Assembly: GCA_027728065.1 (NCBI GenBank)
Contig: JAQBVO010000003.1
Location: 26,410-90,409 of the forward strand
Length of the DNA stretch: 64,000 bases
Source of the DNA: Actinomycetota bacterium
GTDB lineage: Bacteria > Actinomycetota > Actinomycetes > Nanopelagicales > Nanopelagicaceae
Direction: 5' to 3'
The translations under genes were made by a program, and so were the position numbers. Below the pieces are notes generated by a model. That model was not told the DNA's origin. It did not search any database and was given only the letters and a program-made list of their open reading frames with translations. Below are positions 28,966 to 38,681 of this stretch, piece by piece. Position 1 is the first letter of the stretch; each line of letters begins with the position of its first letter.

Positions 28966-29486
28966 ATTTCTATTCCTAAATACTCACTCGTCAGAGTAAT
29001 CAACTCTTCTTCGCTCTTTATCTCGCCTATCTTTTTGTAGGCCACACTGCCATCGGTGGCTATAAACCAGGTCACAGGTACACCCATCCCGAAGTATGCC
29101 CGCGATTGACCATCGCTATCGTAGAGATTTGGCCAAGTCATCCCGTTTTTTAATACAAACTCCCGACCATCTTCAATCGAAGCCTCTTCGACATCAACCC
29201 CAATCAATTGGAGTTTGCCCTCTGCCTTTTCATAGAAAGAGCGAAAGTGGCCCATCTCCGCTTTGCAGGTAGTACACCAAGATGCCCACACATTAATAAT
29301 CATTGGCCCACGCAAAGAGTTTATTGCAACCCCGGTTGAACCATCTAAACAATCTAGGGTTATTGGGTTGGAAATCGTTTTGCTTTGTAGTGATGAGCAG
29401 GAAATGACTTCGCCAGAGATCTCTTCAACAGGTTGTGTACAACTGGTGAGAAATAACAGAGATAGAGTGAGTGCAATAACTCTCAA
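28962..29486 (-). CDS. TlpA/ResA-like thioredoxin-fold lipoprotein
   Basis: 174 residues. A signal sequence ends in the lipobox LLFLTSC, so Cys16 should be lipidated and the protein anchored outside the membrane. The thioredoxin fold has the redox pair in [14 protein letters not shown]. These proteins reduce disulfides, often for cytochrome c maturation. TTG 29486 overlaps the nth stop (TTGA), so it is coupled to nth. Target unknown. Confidence 0.87.
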   Translation of the reverse strand: MRVIALTLSLLFLTSCTQPVEEISGEVISCSSLQSKTISNPITLDCLDGSTGVAINSLRGPMIINVWASWCTTCKAEMGHFRSFYEKAEGKLQLIGVDVEEASIEDGREFVLKNGMTWPNLYDSDGQSRAYFGMGVPVTWFIATDGSVAYKKIGEIKSEEELITLTSEYLGIEI

Positions 29487-30181
29487 CGAAAATCCTTATC
29501 TGTTTTTACGAGTAGTTTAGCATTTTCAATATTCATCTCACCGATACCTACACTCGGACACAGCTTTGCAACTGGGCAAACACCGCATGCGGGTTTGCGA
29601 GAATGACAGATGCGGCGACCATGCCAAATCATCCGCTGGGAAAGATTAGTCCATTCAGCCTGTGGAATTAAATCACCAACGATACGTTCCACTTTTACTG
29701 GATCCGTCTCGCTCGTCCAACCAAATCTGCGAGAGAGGCGACCAAAGTGTGTATCTACAGTTATCCCTGGAATATTAAATGCATGCCCTAGGACAACATT
29801 TGCAGTTTTACGACCGACGCCTGGCAATGTAATTAACTGCTCTAATGTTTGTGGAACTTCACCTTGAAAATCTGTAAGGATCTTCGTCGTTAGGCTTTTT
29901 ATGTGTCGGGCCTTTGCGCGGTAAAAACCAGTTTGGAAAACGAGATCTTCAATGTCGCTTAAATTTGCGCTGGCAAAGGCTTCAACGTTTTTGTACCGCT
30001 TAAAAAGTGCTGGGGTAACAGTGTTAACCCTCTTATCTGTGCACTGCGCGCTGAGCACCGTTGCGATAATTAACTGCAGTGGATTCTTGAAATCTAGTTC
30101 ACAGCGGATCTCTGGGTACGTCTTAGTCAGGACTCGATAGAGGGCCCGCGCCTGTTTGCGTCTTTCATTATTGATGGGCAT
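29483..30181 (-). CDS. nth: Endonuclease III (DNA glycosylase/AP lyase)
   Basis: 232 residues. Base-excision repair of oxidised pyrimidines. The helix-hairpin-helix LPGVGRKTANVVLG with the catalytic Lys, the Asp in VDTHFGRLSRR, and the 4Fe-4S ligands C-x6-C-x2-C-x5-C in CHSRKPACGVCPVAKLC are all present. The ATG is six bases from a TACTTT box and seems leaderless. Divergent from crp, the standard actinobacterial arrangement. Confidence 0.95.
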   Translation of the reverse strand: MPINNERRKQARALYRVLTKTYPEIRCELDFKNPLQLIIATVLSAQCTDKRVNTVTPALFKRYKNVEAFASANLSDIEDLVFQTGFYRAKARHIKSLTTKILTDFQGEVPQTLEQLITLPGVGRKTANVVLGHAFNIPGITVDTHFGRLSRRFGWTSETDPVKVERIVGDLIPQAEWTNLSQRMIWHGRRICHSRKPACGVCPVAKLCPSVGIGEMNIENAKLLVKTDKDFR

Positions 30182-30186
30182 GAGGC

Positions 30187-30193
30187 TAAAGTA
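30187..30193. promoter_or_regulatory. Shared -10 region TAAAGTA for divergent crp and nth
   Basis: TAAAGT (plus, 30187-30192) is seven bases before crp GTG 30200. TACTTT (minus, 30193-30188) is six bases before nth ATG 30181. The boxes overlap by five bases in an 18-base gap, so polymerase can engage only one at a time. Confidence 0.55.
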
Positions 30194-30199
30194 CTCCTT

Positions 30200-30883
30200 G
30201 TGACTCCAGAAGAAGATGTATTCCGTAAAGCCCCACTTTTTACTGCCCTCGATGATACGGCTGCAGCTTCGCTGCGGGCATCAATGGAGACGGTAAAGAT
30301 TCTAAAAGGCAGTGTGCTTTTTGCCGAAGGTGACGAGGGTAATCATTTATATATCGTTGTTGATGGGAAGTTAAAACTAGGTACATCTAGTGGTGATGGT
30401 CGTGAAAATCTTTTATCCATCCTTGGACCGGGTGAGATGTTCGGTGAGTTAAGCCTCTTTGATCCAGGACCTCGCACCTCAACTGTAACGGCAGTTACCG
30501 ATGCAAAACTCCTTACTCTTGGACGCAAGGAGTTAATTCCGTGGCTTGCGCTAAATCCCGTTGTAGCACTGCATCTACTTGGAAGGTTAGCCCAACGTCT
30601 GCGTGGGGCAAATGATGCAGTTGGTGATTTGGTTTTCTCTGATGTTCCAGGACGAGTTGCCAAAGCACTCATCGGTCTTGGCGAGCGCTTTGGAAAAACC
30701 AGCCCTGAAGGTCTTTATGTCAATCATGATTTAACACAGGAAGAGCTTGCACAGTTGGTCGGTGCATCGCGCGAAACAGTCAATAAGGCACTAGCCGACT
30801 TTGCTAGCCGCAACTGGATTAAGTTAGATGGTCGAGCAGTATTGATTACAGATATTGAACGCTTATCAAAGCGGGGAAAATAA
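30200..30883 (+). CDS. Crp/Fnr-family transcription regulator (GlxR/Crp-like)
   Basis: 227 residues. An N-terminal cyclic-nucleotide-binding beta-roll (about 10-125, with GEMFGELSLFDPGPRTSTV in the phosphate-binding cassette) and a C-terminal helix-turn-helix (QEELAQLVGASRETVNKAL). The PBC retains the GELSL and R-T-S-T elements expected for cAMP binding. In actinobacteria this gene next to nth encodes the global regulator GlxR/Crp. GTG start, no ribosome site, TAAAGT box seven bases upstream. Confidence 0.9.
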   Translation: MTPEEDVFRKAPLFTALDDTAAASLRASMETVKILKGSVLFAEGDEGNHLYIVVDGKLKLGTSSGDGRENLLSILGPGEMFGELSLFDPGPRTSTVTAVTDAKLLTLGRKELIPWLALNPVVALHLLGRLAQRLRGANDAVGDLVFSDVPGRVAKALIGLGERFGKTSPEGLYVNHDLTQEELAQLVGASRETVNKALADFASRNWIKLDGRAVLITDIERLSKRGK

Positions 30884-30892
30884 CTGGACCCA

Positions 30893-31360
30893 TTAGTCGG
30901 TAATCTCGACTGTTAATTCAATCTCAACCGGTGAATTCAACGGTAGTTCAGCAACTCCTATAGCGCTACGTGCATGCTTTGCACCATCACCCCAGATAGC
31001 TAGAAACAGTTCACTGGCACCATTAACAACAAGGGGGGCATTAATAAAGCCAGGCACGCCGTTTACATAACCAACCACTCGAACAATCTTTGTAATCTTA
31101 TTGACATCTGCAACGGTTGCAACGGCGGCAAGTGCATTGAGAGCGCAGATTTGAGCGAGCTCTTTTGCGCGCTCAGGGGTGATCTCCCCGCCGACTTTTC
31201 CAACACCGGCCATCTCACCATTTACTAAGGGCAACTGCCCTGCAGTAAAGACAATATTTCCCGTGCGAATCGCTGGGACATAGGCCGCTACAGGCTTTGC
31301 AGCAACTGGAAGCTCTAAGCCAATCTCTTTCAACTGTGCGCCAACATCTAAACTCTTCAC
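30893..31360 (-). CDS. RidA/YjgF-family protein
   Basis: 155 residues, the Rid trimer fold. Family members hydrolyse reactive enamine/imine intermediates from amino-acid metabolism. Recognised by TAGQLPLVNGEMAGVGKVGGEI, AQICALNALAAVATVADV and the C-terminal GVAELPLNSPVEIELTV. It belongs to the actinobacterial subgroup found next to crp. GTG 31360 overlaps the preceding small gene's stop (GTGA). Confidence 0.87.
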   Translation of the reverse strand: MKSLDVGAQLKEIGLELPVAAKPVAAYVPAIRTGNIVFTAGQLPLVNGEMAGVGKVGGEITPERAKELAQICALNALAAVATVADVNKITKIVRVVGYVNGVPGFINAPLVVNGASELFLAIWGDGAKHARSAIGVAELPLNSPVEIELTVEITD

Positions 31361-31512
31361 TTAATCTCTCTCTTCATGTAAGCCACTAACTGCTCACCAG
31401 TACCTGGGGCTGGAATAACTTGGATGAGCTCCCAACCATCAGAGCCCCAAGTATCAAGAATCTGTTTAGTTGCATGTGAAAGCAGCGGAACAGTTGCATA
31501 TTCATATTTCAT
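31357..31512 (-). CDS. Small DUF4177-like protein (missed by the ORF track)
   Basis: 51 residues: [18 protein letters not shown], then WGSDGWELIQVIPAPG and ending AYMKREIK. The YEYATVPL...LNxWGxDGWELV-type pattern fits DUF4177-like proteins seen beside ridA in actinobacteria. ATG overlaps the yqeY-like stop by four bases and its stop overlaps ridA's GTG, so all three genes are translationally linked. Function unknown. Confidence 0.8.
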   Translation of the reverse strand: MKYEYATVPLLSHATKQILDTWGSDGWELIQVIPAPGTGEQLVAYMKREIK

Positions 31513-31961
31513 TTATTTAACGCCTCTTTCACTAGATTTGAAACGGTAGAGCCATCGGCTTTGCCCGCAATTAATGGTTTAACTGCGCCCATAACCTTAC
31601 CCATATCGGCCGGTCCTGTGGCCCCAGTTAATGCGATTGCACTGGTAATCATCTTTTTAATATCATCAACGCTTAACTGCGCTGGCAAATACTTTGCAAT
31701 TACTTCGCCCTCTGCCTTTTCAAGGCTGGCTTTATCGGCACGCCCAGCACTTTGATATGCCTCGGCTGCTTCCCGACGCTTTTTTGCCTCACGTGAGAGG
31801 ACGATAATAAGCTCATCATCACTTAAAACGCGCGCCTGCTTGCCGGCAACCTCTTCATTAGTAATCGCCGTTAAAACCATTCGAATTGTGCTCGAGGTAA
31901 TCTCATCACGAGCGCGAATCGCTTCGGTGAGATCGCTGCGTAACCTCTCTTTAATGCTCAT
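31509..31961 (-). CDS. GatB/YqeY-domain protein
   Basis: 150 residues, the YqeY family: N-terminal helical region [20 protein letters not shown], the [22 protein letters not shown] segment and the C-terminal [28 protein letters not shown]. The fold resembles the tail of the GatB amidotransferase subunit; a tRNA-linked role is assumed but unproven. Overlaps asd and the DUF4177-like gene by four bases each. Confidence 0.88.
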   Translation of the reverse strand: MSIKERLRSDLTEAIRARDEITSSTIRMVLTAITNEEVAGKQARVLSDDELIIVLSREAKKRREAAEAYQSAGRADKASLEKAEGEVIAKYLPAQLSVDDIKKMITSAIALTGATGPADMGKVMGAVKPLIAGKADGSTVSNLVKEALNK

Positions 31962-33003
31962 GCTGTGAACTCTATCGCGAGAAGTTCGGCTATCTGCGCG
32001 GTATTTAGCGCAGCGCCCTTTCGAAGGTTGTCACCGCATACAAATAGATCAAGGGCCATGGGATTATCAATGCTCTTGCGCACACGTCCCACCCATGTTG
32101 GATCAGTGCCTACGGCATCGGCAGGTGTTGGAAACTTATAGTTTTCAGGATCATCGACTAATTTGACCCCTGCAGCGTTTTGCAAAATATCCTGTGCACC
32201 TTTGCGTGATGGCTCTTTTGCAAATACTGCATGGACTGTTAGCGAATGAGTTGTGAGTACCGGCACCCGAACACAGGTAACTGCAACCTTTAAATTCGGC
32301 AGAGCTAGAATTTTGCGAGACTCATTGCGAACTTTTAACTCCTCTGATGAGTAACCATCTGCCTTTAACGATCCCGCCCATGGCACAACGTTTAAGGCAA
32401 GGGGTGCTGGGAAAGGTCCGTTATCGCAGATCATCACACGTAAATCGGCAGGGTTTTCACCAGCATTTGTTCCAGCAACTATCTTCATCTGTTCGCGCAG
32501 AGTGTCGATCCCTGCCTGGCCCACACCTGATGCAGCTTGATAAGAGGATACGACTAACTCCTGTAGATCATAATCGCGATGAAGCGCGCCAAGGGCAACA
32601 ATCATCGAGAGCGTTGTGCAGTTCGGATTAGAGATGATTCCTCGTGGACGGTTTTTTACTTCCTTTGGATTTACTTCGGGCACAACTAGTGGGACATCGC
32701 TATCCATTCGAAACGCCCCAGAGTTATCGACAACAACGGCGCCGCGCGATGCGGCAATCGGTGCCCACTCTTTTGATATCTCATCGGGTACATCAAACAT
32801 CGCAACATCAATACCATCAAAACTCTCTGGTGTAAGTGCGACAACGGTTAACTCTTCACCGCGGCAGATGAGTTTTTTCCCAGCGCTGCGCACCGATGCT
32901 ATTAAACGGATCTCTCCCCAGACATCTGGGCGCTCGGATAAGATTCCAAGCATCACTGTGCCTACCGCACCAGTTGCACCGACAACTGCAAGTGAGGGTT
33001 TAC

Positions 33004-33007
<4 letters not shown>
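31958..33007 (-). CDS. asd: Aspartate-semialdehyde dehydrogenase
   Basis: 349 residues. NADPH-dependent reduction of aspartyl phosphate on the way to lysine, threonine, methionine and diaminopimelate. NADP fold [14 protein letters not shown] at residues 10-23, catalytic Cys in [10 protein letters not shown] near 131, and the substrate block [12 protein letters not shown]. The ATG overlaps the lysC stop (ATGA), giving the standard lysC-asd operon. Confidence 0.95.
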
Positions 33008-34275
<1,268 letters not shown>

Positions 34276-34365
34276 GGGGCAATGGTGACATCTGGGCCTG
34301 ACTCTGGCTAACGAGTTTTCCGATTTTCTTACTATATGAGATGCTAGGCGTACCACATTGTGGGA

Positions 34366-34968
34366 TTAAACGCTGCGCCGGCCCTCAAAGGCGCGACCGA
34401 GCGTAACCTCATCGGCATACTCCAGATCTCCCCCTACCGGCAGACCAGATGCCAGGCGCGAGGTTTTAATATCCAGGGGCTTAATCAAACGCGCCAGATA
34501 GGTCGCCGTCGCCTCGCCCTCCAGATTTGGATCCGTTGCCAAGATAACCTCTTTAATCTCTGAGCCACCGAGTCGTTTCATGAGCTCGCCGATACGTAAC
34601 TGCTCTGGTCCGATTCCATCGATGGGAGAGATCGCGCCACCTAACACGTGGTACTTACCGCGAAATTCTCGCGTGCGCTCGATAGCGATGACATCTTTAC
34701 TCTCTTCAACGACACATATCGATGAGTTTTCACGACGAGGATCGCGACAGATCCGACACTGATCCTCTTCAGAGACGTTTCCGCATGTTATACAAAACTT
34801 AACTCGCTCTTTTACTGTGCGAATCGAATCAACGAGTGCTGAGGCGATTTCAGGTTCGGAGTTCAAAATATAAAAAGCGATTCGTTGTGCAGATTTTGGG
34901 CCAACACCTGGCAGGCGGTTTAAGGCATCGATAAGATCTTGTATCGCACCTTCATACATCCCCGACAT
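34366..34968 (-). CDS. recR: Recombination mediator RecR
   Basis: 200 residues, full length. Helix-hairpin-helix [16 protein letters not shown], a four-Cys zinc finger ([16 protein letters not shown]) and a Toprim domain with [14 protein letters not shown] and [13 protein letters not shown]. With RecF/RecO it loads RecA in gap repair. Three bases after dnaX, the usual operon. Confidence 0.96.
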   Translation of the reverse strand: MSGMYEGAIQDLIDALNRLPGVGPKSAQRIAFYILNSEPEIASALVDSIRTVKERVKFCITCGNVSEEDQCRICRDPRRENSSICVVEESKDVIAIERTREFRGKYHVLGGAISPIDGIGPEQLRIGELMKRLGGSEIKEVILATDPNLEGEATATYLARLIKPLDIKTSRLASGLPVGGDLEYADEVTLGRAFEGRRSV

Positions 34969-34971
34969 CGC

Positions 34972-36675
34972 TTACTTCTCAATCAATTTGGCACCGAGCT
35001 CTTGCGCCAAGAGCGCTGCACCCGATAGTAGTGTCTTATCTGTCGGTGCCTCCGATGTCCGCATCTCACGCGCGGCTGGGGTATTTGTATCTAGGGATAG
35101 ATCAACTATGCACTCTATCTTTCGATCAATTCCAACTACATCTATAAACGCTTTGCGCAAAATCTCATCGGATTCAGAGCGCACAAATGAATCGCGTGCA
35201 CCGGCGTTAACGATTCCGATTGTGATAGCAAGCTCATCAACGGCTAATACCTGTGCCGAGGCGCTCAATAACGACCATGTGAGTCTGCGCCGCTTCTTTA
35301 CATCCTCGATGACATCTGGCCATGCACGTCGCAGTGCCGCAATATTAAAGCCACCATGCTGTGAGGCTCCAGGTGGAACAGCGGCAGGTTTCGCTAAGAT
35401 GTGCTCTTTAACCTCAGCTACAACCTCTGCCCGTTCAGCCTTTTTAACTGGAATGTTTTCTTTTGGCTCCACGGTTTGAGATCTAGCCGAGCTCCCAGAA
35501 CTCATGGGTGCGATATTTTCAACCCGCTCAAGGCGTTCTATGCGTGAGAGCATTCCCGCTTGAGTGTTATCACCAATCGGCAACAGGATCCGTCCGCAGA
35601 TAAGTTCAAGCATTAAACGTGGCGGCGTTGCCCCGCGCATCTGAGTTAGACCTTCAGCGGTGATATCGGCGGCGCGGGAGAGATTAGCAGTTCCAATTCG
35701 ATTAGCTTGATTGCGCATACGCTCCATCTGATCATCGGGCATATCGCGCAGGATGGAGTTAGCCGTTAAATCTTTTAGCGCATCGACGATCATTAAATCG
35801 CGGATTCGCTCCAACATATCGATGGTAAATCTACGGGGATCATGGCCAGATTCGATAACACGATCGATTGTCTTAAACAAAGTTGCACCATCATGGGCGG
35901 CAATCGCATCGATCGCATCATCTAGTAATGCGCCATCGGTAAAGCCCAACAGTTGAACTGCGATCTCATAACTAACGCCATCGCTACCTGCACCGGCCAA
36001 GAGCTGGCCGAGAACAGATAAGGCATCTCGTACCGAGCCACCAGATGCGCGAACCACTAATGGAATAACACCTTTTGCCACGTTTACGCCTTCGAGGTTA
36101 CAAATTTTTTCTAAATGTGCAGACAAGATTCCAGGTGGAACCAAACGGAATGGATAATGATGTGTACGTGAGCGGATAGTTGCAATTAACTTATCGGGCT
36201 CGGTCGTTGCAAAGATGAAAATAACATGTGGTGGTGGCTCTTCTACGACCTTCAAAAGCGCATTAACCGCCCCTGGGCCAAGTTGATGTGCCTCATCGAT
36301 AATGTAAATCTTATATCGTCCCTGTACCGGAGCAAAGAATACTTTATCGCGAAGATCGCGCGCATCATCTACTAAGCCATGAGTTGCAGCATCAAGTTCA
36401 ATAACATCGAGAGACCCCGGACCATTTGCAACTAAATCCTTACATGATTGACAGATCCCGCAAGGATTAGAAGTAGGGCCGTTTTCGCAGTTAATCGAGC
36501 GCGCCATAATCCGTGCACTCGATGTTTTACCGCAACCGCGTGGACCACTAAATAAATAAGCATGGTGTGTGCGATTACCAGTTAACGCATTTGAAAGTGG
36601 AATGGTTACATGATCCTGTCCGATTACATCGGCAAATAGAGAGGGGCGATATTTACGATACAAAGCTAATGACAT
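34972..36675 (-). CDS. dnaX: DNA polymerase III subunit gamma/tau DnaX
   Basis: 567 residues. Clamp-loader AAA+ domain with Walker A GPRGCGKTSSARIMA at about 45, a zinc module CENGPTSNPCGICQSC, Walker B IIDEAHQLG and the SRC-like segment IRSRTHHYPFRL. The C-terminal part (about 370-567) includes a charged linker and a tau-like domain. No clear slippery sequence for gamma production was seen. GAGGAGAG precedes the ATG. Upstream lies the SRP RNA. Confidence 0.95.
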   Translation of the reverse strand: MSLALYRKYRPSLFADVIGQDHVTIPLSNALTGNRTHHAYLFSGPRGCGKTSSARIMARSINCENGPTSNPCGICQSCKDLVANGPGSLDVIELDAATHGLVDDARDLRDKVFFAPVQGRYKIYIIDEAHQLGPGAVNALLKVVEEPPPHVIFIFATTEPDKLIATIRSRTHHYPFRLVPPGILSAHLEKICNLEGVNVAKGVIPLVVRASGGSVRDALSVLGQLLAGAGSDGVSYEIAVQLLGFTDGALLDDAIDAIAAHDGATLFKTIDRVIESGHDPRRFTIDMLERIRDLMIVDALKDLTANSILRDMPDDQMERMRNQANRIGTANLSRAADITAEGLTQMRGATPPRLMLELICGRILLPIGDNTQAGMLSRIERLERVENIAPMSSGSSARSQTVEPKENIPVKKAERAEVVAEVKEHILAKPAAVPPGASQHGGFNIAALRRAWPDVIEDVKKRRRLTWSLLSASAQVLAVDELAITIGIVNAGARDSFVRSESDEILRKAFIDVVGIDRKIECIVDLSLDTNTPAAREMRTSEAPTDKTLLSGAALLAQELGAKLIEK

Positions 36676-36732
36676 CGCCGCTCTCCTCTACTCTTCGTCG
36701 CGTTACTCTACTTAAAAGATCCACATTCAGTT

Positions 36733-36830
36733 TAAAAGGATCCCTCGCACACCTGCCAGAGCCGACCTACCCTTGCTGCATTCCTGCCCTGGGGGAGTTT
36801 GGTACGGATAACACCGTACGAGGGATCTGG
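36733..36830 (-). ncRNA. ffs: Signal recognition particle RNA (small bacterial type)
   Basis: On the minus strand the ends pair (GATCCCTCG with CGAGGGATC) and the apical domain carries the SRP core GGCAGGAATGCAGCAAGG with the symmetric loop GGGTAGGTCGGCTCTGG. A TTTT run follows the 3' stem. Small 4.5S-type size (about 95 nt). Gene order dnaX-ffs-tRNA-Ser is standard in actinobacteria. Ends are approximate. Confidence 0.92.
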
Positions 36831-36870
36831 CGTAATCATAGTTATAGCCACCGATAGAGTGCTCCCCTCG

Positions 36871-36958
36871 GGAGGATTCGCATAGCGGCCGAGTGCGCAC
36901 GCTTGGAAAGCGTGTATAGGGAAACCTATCGAGGGTTCAAATCCCTCATCCTCCGCCA
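36871..36958 (+). tRNA. tRNA-Ser (GGA)
   Basis: Acceptor GGAGGAT pairs with ATCCTCC; a long variable arm, TTCAAATCC T-loop, and the anticodon loop CTTGGAAAG gives GGA. Discriminator G and CCA are encoded. Reads UCC/UCU codons. Confidence 0.93.
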
Positions 36959-37071
36959 AGTTTCACTCCCTTCGGCTGAATCACTCATTAATCAATTCGG
37001 CGATTTAACTAGAACCCCTGCCACATACAGAAATAGCGAGTTCGGACATCCTCGGCACATAAAATACCCCT

Positions 37072-37154
37072 GGAGGATTCGCATAGCGGCCGAGTGCGCG
37101 CGTCTCGAACACGCGTAGATGAAAATCTCGAGGGTTCAAATCCCTCATCCTCCG
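37072..37154 (+). tRNA. tRNA-Ser (CGA)
   Basis: Same acceptor and T arm as the tRNA 200 bases upstream, with anticodon loop CTCGAAC giving CGA, and a shorter long-arm. CCA is not encoded (CTG follows the discriminator). Reads UCG. The two genes probably arose by duplication. Confidence 0.92.
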
Positions 37155-37158
37155 CTGA

Positions 37159-38577
37159 TTAAATCTCGACGCCAATGAATTTGGATTGTAGGAACTCATG
37201 AATTCCATCAAAGCCGCCTTCGCGACCTAACCCTGACTGTTTTACGCCACCAAATGGTGCCGCTGGATCTGAGATAACACCCTTATTGATTGCAACCATT
37301 CCAGACTCCATCGCCTCTGCTGTGCGCAGTGCACGAGTGAGGTTTGAAGAGAAGACATAACTAATAAGTCCAAACTCGGTGTCATTAGCCATCTGGATAC
37401 CCTCTTCATCGCTATCAAAGATCACGATCGGTGCGACGGGGCCGAAGATTTCATGGAGAAGAATCGGGTTATCTTTTTCAACTAACAAAACCGTTGCTGG
37501 GTAGAAAGCTCCTTCGCCTTCAGGCTTTACGCCTCCTATTTCAACCTTTGCGCCAGCTGCAATGGCTTGATCTACTAACTCTGCGATCTTATTGCGCTCT
37601 TTCATGGAGACAGAGGCGCCTAACGTTGTTGTGGCATCTGTTCCGCGGCCCATCACATAGGAGCTCATGGATTGAGAGATCTTTTCGATAAACTCTTTGG
37701 CAATTGGGCGTTGGACAAAGATGCGGTTGGCAGATGTACATGCTGCACCACCATTACGCATCTTTGCAAGTGATAGCTGAGGAATCGTTACTGCAAGATC
37801 TGCATCTTCGTGAATAACAACTTGCGCATTTCCACCTAACTCCATGGAACAGCGAATAATCCTATCTGCCGCCTCTTTAAGAAGGATACGACCGACCTCA
37901 GTTGAACCAGTAAATGAAAGATTCTTAACGCGTGGATCATGCAACATCTTCGAGATCGCAGGACCTGTTTTCTCAGGTAAGACTAAGTTTAAAACACCTT
38001 TGGGTAGGCCAGCGCGCTCCATAATATCGACGATATACATCGCCGTTAACGGAGTCTCTGTCGCAGGCTTTAAAATCATTGTGCAGCCAGCGGCAACAGC
38101 GGGGCCAATCTTTCGAGTAGCCATACCTGCAGGGAAGTTCCATGGCGTAATAAGAATTGATAAACCGATTGGTTGGTGAGTTACAAGGATTCGTTTATCT
38201 CCCGATGGAGATTTACGAAAATCTCCAGGTGTGCGAACGCTCTCTTCTGCAAACCAACGGAAAAACTCTGCAGCATAGGCCGCTTCACCACGTGCATCTG
38301 GCATAGCTTTCCCATTTTCACGCGATATCAATGTTGCAATTGTTTCTATTTCACTTGTCATGATTTCAAATGCTTTACGCAAAATCTCTGATCGAAATCT
38401 CGGAGCCGTCTTAGCCCATGCCACTGCAGCGGCATCGGCGGCTGCTATCGCCGCTTCACACTGGACATCGGATGCTAATGAGACTTTGGTAATGACCGAA
38501 CCATCGCTGGGGTCATGGACGGCGACTGTGCTGGCGCCCTGAATCCATTGGCCATCGATATATAACTCTGTGCGCAT
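37159..38577 (-). CDS. NAD(P)-dependent succinate-semialdehyde dehydrogenase-type aldehyde dehydrogenase
   Basis: 472 residues. ALDH superfamily: NAD(P)-binding LSFTGSTEVGRIL near 205, catalytic Glu in MELGGNAQVVI, and catalytic Cys in RNGGAACTSANRIFV. The C-terminal AAPFGGVKQSGLGREGG is typical of the GabD branch. Likely oxidises succinate semialdehyde or a related aldehyde; the substrate cannot be proved. TATGCT lies six bases before the ATG. Confidence 0.87.
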   Translation of the reverse strand: MRTELYIDGQWIQGASTVAVHDPSDGSVITKVSLASDVQCEAAIAAADAAAVAWAKTAPRFRSEILRKAFEIMTSEIETIATLISRENGKAMPDARGEAAYAAEFFRWFAEESVRTPGDFRKSPSGDKRILVTHQPIGLSILITPWNFPAGMATRKIGPAVAAGCTMILKPATETPLTAMYIVDIMERAGLPKGVLNLVLPEKTGPAISKMLHDPRVKNLSFTGSTEVGRILLKEAADRIIRCSMELGGNAQVVIHEDADLAVTIPQLSLAKMRNGGAACTSANRIFVQRPIAKEFIEKISQSMSSYVMGRGTDATTTLGASVSMKERNKIAELVDQAIAAGAKVEIGGVKPEGEGAFYPATVLLVEKDNPILLHEIFGPVAPIVIFDSDEEGIQMANDTEFGLISYVFSSNLTRALRTAEAMESGMVAINKGVISDPAAPFGGVKQSGLGREGGFDGIHEFLQSKFIGVEI

Positions 38578-38583
38578 AGGGCG

Positions 38584-38589
38584 AGCATA
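38584..38589 (-). promoter_or_regulatory. Candidate -10 box (TATGCT) for leaderless aldehyde dehydrogenase gene
   Basis: TATGCT, then CGCCCT, then the ATG at 38577. No ribosome site. Confidence 0.45.
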
Positions 38590-38681
38590 CGCGCTGCCTG
38601 CAAGAAGTCGAAGTCGGTGCGCTCTACGATAGAGTCATAGCAGTTAAGTTGCACTATGGCGCAATTATTAAAGGAGAAAAA

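Noticed and set aside
35430-35470. Slippery sequence for gamma/tau frameshifting in dnaX
   Set aside because: The A-run is preceded by T (TTAAAAAG) in the wrong phase for A AAA AAG slippage, and no hairpin was seen after it.
34988-35479. 163-residue plus-strand ORF opposite dnaX
   Set aside because: Ser/Arg-rich shadow of dnaX codon use; no recognisable domain.
38578-38681. c-di-AMP (ydaO) riboswitch before the KimA-like gene
   Set aside because: The gap is about 100 bases and lacks the conserved ydaO pairing; only a promoter-like TAGAGT and a ribosome site are seen.
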